A stretch of DNA of 64,000 nucleotides from Ecdyonurus torrentis (taxonomy: Eukaryota > Arthropoda > Insecta > Ephemeroptera > Heptageniidae). The position numbers were made by a program, and so were the translations under genes. Position 1 is the first letter of the stretch. Every line of letters begins with the position of its first letter. A model generated the notes under the pieces. The model saw only the letters and a program-made list of their open reading frames with translations, was not told where the DNA came from and ran no database searches. Shown here in pieces: positions 60,896-64,000 of the stretch. The DNA is taken from NCBI GenBank assembly GCA_949318235.1, contig OX439134.1, positions 28,645,459-28,709,458 on the forward strand, written 5' to 3'.

Positions 60896-61784
60896 ACAAC
60901 TTACGCTCAGGGTTGGCGAAGGCCAACTCTCCTCCAACGGTTAAGTTCCTTGGGTGGGACAAACTACTCCAGCCGGTGCCCTCGCAAGTAATACCCTGCA
61001 CGTCATAGAGGTTGCAGAGGTTGACCTCCTCCTCTTGTGCAGCACGCGGTCGTTGTAGGAGAAGGATCTCACCGTTGATGCTTGGGCACCCTGACGTGGA
61101 GTATTGCTGTGCGCCAGGAGCTGCGAACGAAACACGTGGAATGAAATTAAAACTGTCAGATTGTTAATCAGTATTACGATAATACTTACGTTCGTCCTCG
61201 AATTTTGCCAACCCTTCATTGGGCGCAGAACGATAGTATACCCATCTCGCATTAATAGCACGCTCGAAATCTTTGCACAGCGATTCTACCGTCTCCACCA
61301 CATGTTTGCTGACACTAGTACAGGGCGATTGCAGGGAGACGGTAGGGTACACGTTGACCCTGAAGTTGACACGCTCGATGGTATGCTGTAAATTGCTGGG
61401 TTCAGGTTTGCTGAAGCGGGCAGGCTTTTTGTAAATCCCACCCATAAACCCGCCGCGGACCTTTCGTTTCCTCGATTCCATCGATCCTGATGACATGCTG
61501 GCCGACTGGTCTGTGTCCGATTGAGCGTGAAGACTACTCCGTGGTGTCTCAAAGTCGTCATCCTCAAGCACTTCGCAACACACCTCGCTGGCAGGTGGTA
61601 CGTCAAAGAACTGCTGCCCGATGATGAGACTGTGGTATACCTTCTTGGCATACCTGTCTGCACGTTTCATGTCCAATGCTTTGAAGATACAATCGCGAAG
61701 GAGTGCCGATGGCAGCCGCAACTGGGGTGTTCCCCGCTCTGCGATCATTCGCATCTGTGAAGCGGAAACAAGTGTTAATGTGTT

Positions 61785-61970
61785 TCAGGACCAGGACCAT
61801 GACCATGAGGACCAGGACCATGACCATGAGGACCAGGACCATGACCATGAGGACCAGGACCATGATTATGAGGACCAGGACCATGACTTTCAGGGCCAGG
61901 ACCATGATTATGAGGACCAGGACCATGACTTTCAGGGCCAGGACCATGACTTTCAGGGCCAGGACCACAG
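61785..61970. repeat. minisatellite, AB4 intron 4
   Basis: Same units and order as 44684-44872. Confidence 0.85.
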
Positions 61971-63097
61971 GACTGTTAGTTACTGGGCAGTGTGTAAATC
62001 GGGCTGCCTTGGTGATGTTGGTGCACCTCTCCGACTTGACGCCACTCGTCGCGGGGAGCACGGCCCACAGCTCTGGATGCTCCTTTCGCAAATGAACCTG
62101 CATTACCGAATTCTGCACTAATGCCTTGCGGAATTTGTGCTCCAGCCCTCGAACTCTCTTGTCAGCCGTGGCGTATTGTGAGTCTTCCTCGCACATACAG
62201 AGAACAATCAAGGCCTCCTTCATCTTCTGTTCTGAGAAGTCTCCCCTCGGGATGCAGAGAGTCACCACATCTGCTGGGAGACATCTAAAACATATCGAGA
62301 CATAATTAATTAATCCGAGCTCTGCATGCCGGTCCTGGGCATGTTTCAGTATGTGGCCAGGGCCATAGCAGTTTTAATACTTTTTTAAAGCACAATCTCA
62401 CCTTCCTGTCAGGTAGTGATAAATATCACAGACAATCGCGCCGCACATCGGCAAGTCATGGAGGCGCATCGCAGCGACCATCCCCCTTGGTAGTAGCAGA
62501 GGCGAAGTGTAGTGATCATAATAGATGCATTCAGGGGATGCATCAGCTGGCCATCCTGCCACAAAATCCTCAGGTGACTGAAGGGTCAAATCTTCTTGCT
62601 TGATGATCGCCTCGGTGTCGGTTCTGTGCCTCATCAAGTGCCTGACTGAGACCACCCAAGTTCTGTTACCATGTTTTTGGAGGAAACAGCTTTGCAATTG
62701 CAGGCGGGTACCCACGTGGTAGTGGATGACATCTCCGACGATCTCCTCGGCTGCAACACAAGAGAAAGTCACATGATTATTTCACAGGTTCAAATCGGTC
62801 GAGCTATGGTTATTTGGAGTGAACCCCAAGCAATAAATTATTTGTGGTGTGTGTAGTTATTTATTTTGAACAAATGATGTTATTCAGCAATACATTATTT
62901 GTGGTTATTTGGAGTAAACCCCAAGCAATAAATTATTTGTGGTGTGTGTAGTTATTTATTTTGAACAAATGATGTTATTCAGCAATAAATTATTTGTGGT
63001 GTGTGTAGTTATTTATTTTGAACAAATGATGTTATTCAGCAATACATTATTTGTGGTTATTTGGAGTGAGCGACAACCGATTTATTATTTATTTGGT

Positions 63098-63298
63098 GCT
63101 CTTCTTCTCATTTTTCTTTTTCTTTCTTGCAGACTCCTCTGCACCTGTAATAATGGATCCTGTTGTAACATCTAACCTTTTTTTTTTCTTTTCTTGTATG
63201 ACCATTTTGATTACTTACTACTACTACTTTGCTCAACAGCGGACGCAGCACGAGGGGAAGGTGATGTCTGTTGCTGGTCGGCAGGGATATCACACGCA
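63098..63298. other. B-gene fragment replacing part of AB4 exon 2/intron 2
   Basis: The sequence follows 36519-36719 (unit 1 type, with TGTTGCTGGTCGGCAGGG), then jumps back into exon 2 at CGTGGGAAATGCATTCC. About 0.9 kb of intron 2 and exon 2 is missing. Confidence 0.75.
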
Positions 63299-63597
63299 TC
63301 GTGGGAAATGCATTCCAAGCTTTGCATAACCCACGCTTCCGGCGCAGCGAGCTGTAATAAACGTTAATTATTTTAACATCGCGACACTTTTATAGGAAAC
63401 TTTTATTTAAAAATGTTCCTTGCTTGTTGTTGAATGAAATTATTACCTCTTCTTCTCCTTGTGCAGCCTCAGACATGGTTTAATCCTTAAAAGAATGCAG
63501 AGCACGTTGATCCGTTGAGTGAATTTCTCAAAAACTAATTCAAACATGGCGTCTGATGCTGGAAACAATTGAACGCTGGTCCTGGTCGGTCCTGGTT

Positions 63598-63752
63598 TTT
63601 CCAGGACCACAACTTTCAGGACCACAACTTCCAGGACCAATACTTCCAGGACCAATACTTCCAGGACCAATACTTCCAGGACCAATACTTTCAGGACCAG
63701 GACCACTACCAGGACCAGGACCATGATTTTTTTTTTTAATTTCGTGACGTCA
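63598..63752. promoter_or_regulatory. AB4 upstream region: minisatellite and CRE
   Basis: Array of AGGACCAATACTTCC units (63598-63725), T-run, and TGACGTCA at 63745-63752. Confidence 0.5.
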
Positions 63753-63899
63753 CTTTTGGTCCCGGTCCTTGTCCTGAAATTTATTATTCTAAGCTGCTTT
63801 CTATGGAATGTGGAACAAATAAAAGGTGGCTCTTTTCAAATTAATTGTTTAATTTTATTGTTTAAAATTGTCAAATTTTAGAGTACAAAAAACTTTCAA

Positions 63900-64000
63900 A
63901 TACAAGAAACAGACAATAGCAGCATGCCTTGTGCTGCGTCGAGCTCTCCTGAGGTATGTCTACGTCGTCCTTGTCCCTGCGAACGTATGAGTTGCCTTCG
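63900..64000 (-). CDS. start of the next unit: 3' end of D (or fused B tail)
   Basis: Matches the last part of gene D at 47455-47555 and its out-of-frame relic in the short units. The window ends before the point that would tell a full unit from a deleted one. Confidence 0.5.

Larger units (their letters stand above)
58176..63476 (-). pseudogene. AB gene, copy 4: full B part, but exon 2 damaged
   Basis: Exons: 63447-63476, a truncated exon 2 ending at about 63299, 62402-62750, 61984-62284, 61190-61754, 60905-61120, 60516-60740, 60438-60483, exon 9 from 60239; then B exons about 59416-59619, 59170-59331, 59000-59095, 58860-58933 (SDEEAVTLARGERKVNLDDE), 58634-58780 (TMANPEPSTSGTTKVPAAPQ) and a charged coiled-coil C-terminus 58176-58437 (KEEDKQKEAEQEREKKQRAA) ending at TGA. 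An in-frame TGA near 58437 precedes the coiled coil and may be removed by splicing at TTTGAAAG. The 3' half of exon 2 and most of intron 2, with the stem-loop, are replaced by a 200-bp piece of B sequence, so the A part is probably non-functional here. The B part shows the intact 3' end missing from copies 2 and 3. Confidence 0.55.

Overview
The window is a repeat-dominated animal genomic segment, AT-rich (roughly 70% AT by eye) outside 32.2-64 kb. The organism is most likely an arthropod: both envelope proteins of the retroelement are of the insect errantivirus/baculovirus F type. There are spliceosomal introns and no bacterial features. The species cannot be named from the sequence. Only one plausible host exon is visible (662-853, minus strand); almost everything else is mobile or virus-like DNA.

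1-20.7 kb. A complete, unusually long (18.67 kb) Ty3/gypsy errantivirus-like LTR element lies on the minus strand at 972-19641. It has 723-bp LTRs that differ at about two positions by eye, a 4-bp CGGC target duplication, a tRNA-Thr-like primer site and a purine tract. Transcription order is: leader membrane ORF, Gag (frames joined by possible recoding signals), Pol (PR-RT-RNaseH-IN), a furin-type F-like Env with one stop codon, and a second divergent Env-like glycoprotein without a furin site. An open exon with a splice acceptor and a polyadenylation signal lies on the opposite strand between pol and env.

20.7-32.2 kb. This is a graveyard of nested elements: three TIR or subterminal-repeat elements (one holding a tRNA-like head, one a 5S-rRNA-like segment), two foldback MITEs, and a Jockey/CR1-like LINE. 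The LINE ORF1 carries a macrodomain closely resembling the ADP-ribosyl-hydrolase TARG1/OARD1, with both catalytic residues kept. A -1 slippery heptamer abuts its stop codon. ORF2 (APE endonuclease plus RT) is broken in several frames, and ORF1 is split by the 5S-bearing element.

32.2-64 kb. This is a head-to-tail array of an intron-rich, multi-gene replicon-like unit of about 17.1 kb, all genes on the minus strand. The one full unit encodes Rep (about 990 aa: unknown N-terminal domain, acidic/RGG/poly-Ser linker, HUH nickase, superfamily 3 helicase), a small charged protein D, and a long spliced protein here called AB, plus 6.5 kb of non-coding repeats rich in palindromes. Two adjacent 5.6-5.9 kb units share one identical 11.27-kb internal deletion, so they lack Rep and most of D. 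Nearly every intron and spacer carries a GGACCAGGACC-type minisatellite, and one intron carries a conserved 10-bp stem-loop. This array is my best candidate for an undescribed system: an endogenised or transposon-like Rep replicon, with deletion derivatives that would depend on the full unit in trans.

Caveat: several reading-frame breaks fall in A/T homopolymers and could be assembly errors. Exon borders were inferred by eye from GT/AG sites and phase agreement. Homology calls come from motifs, not searches.
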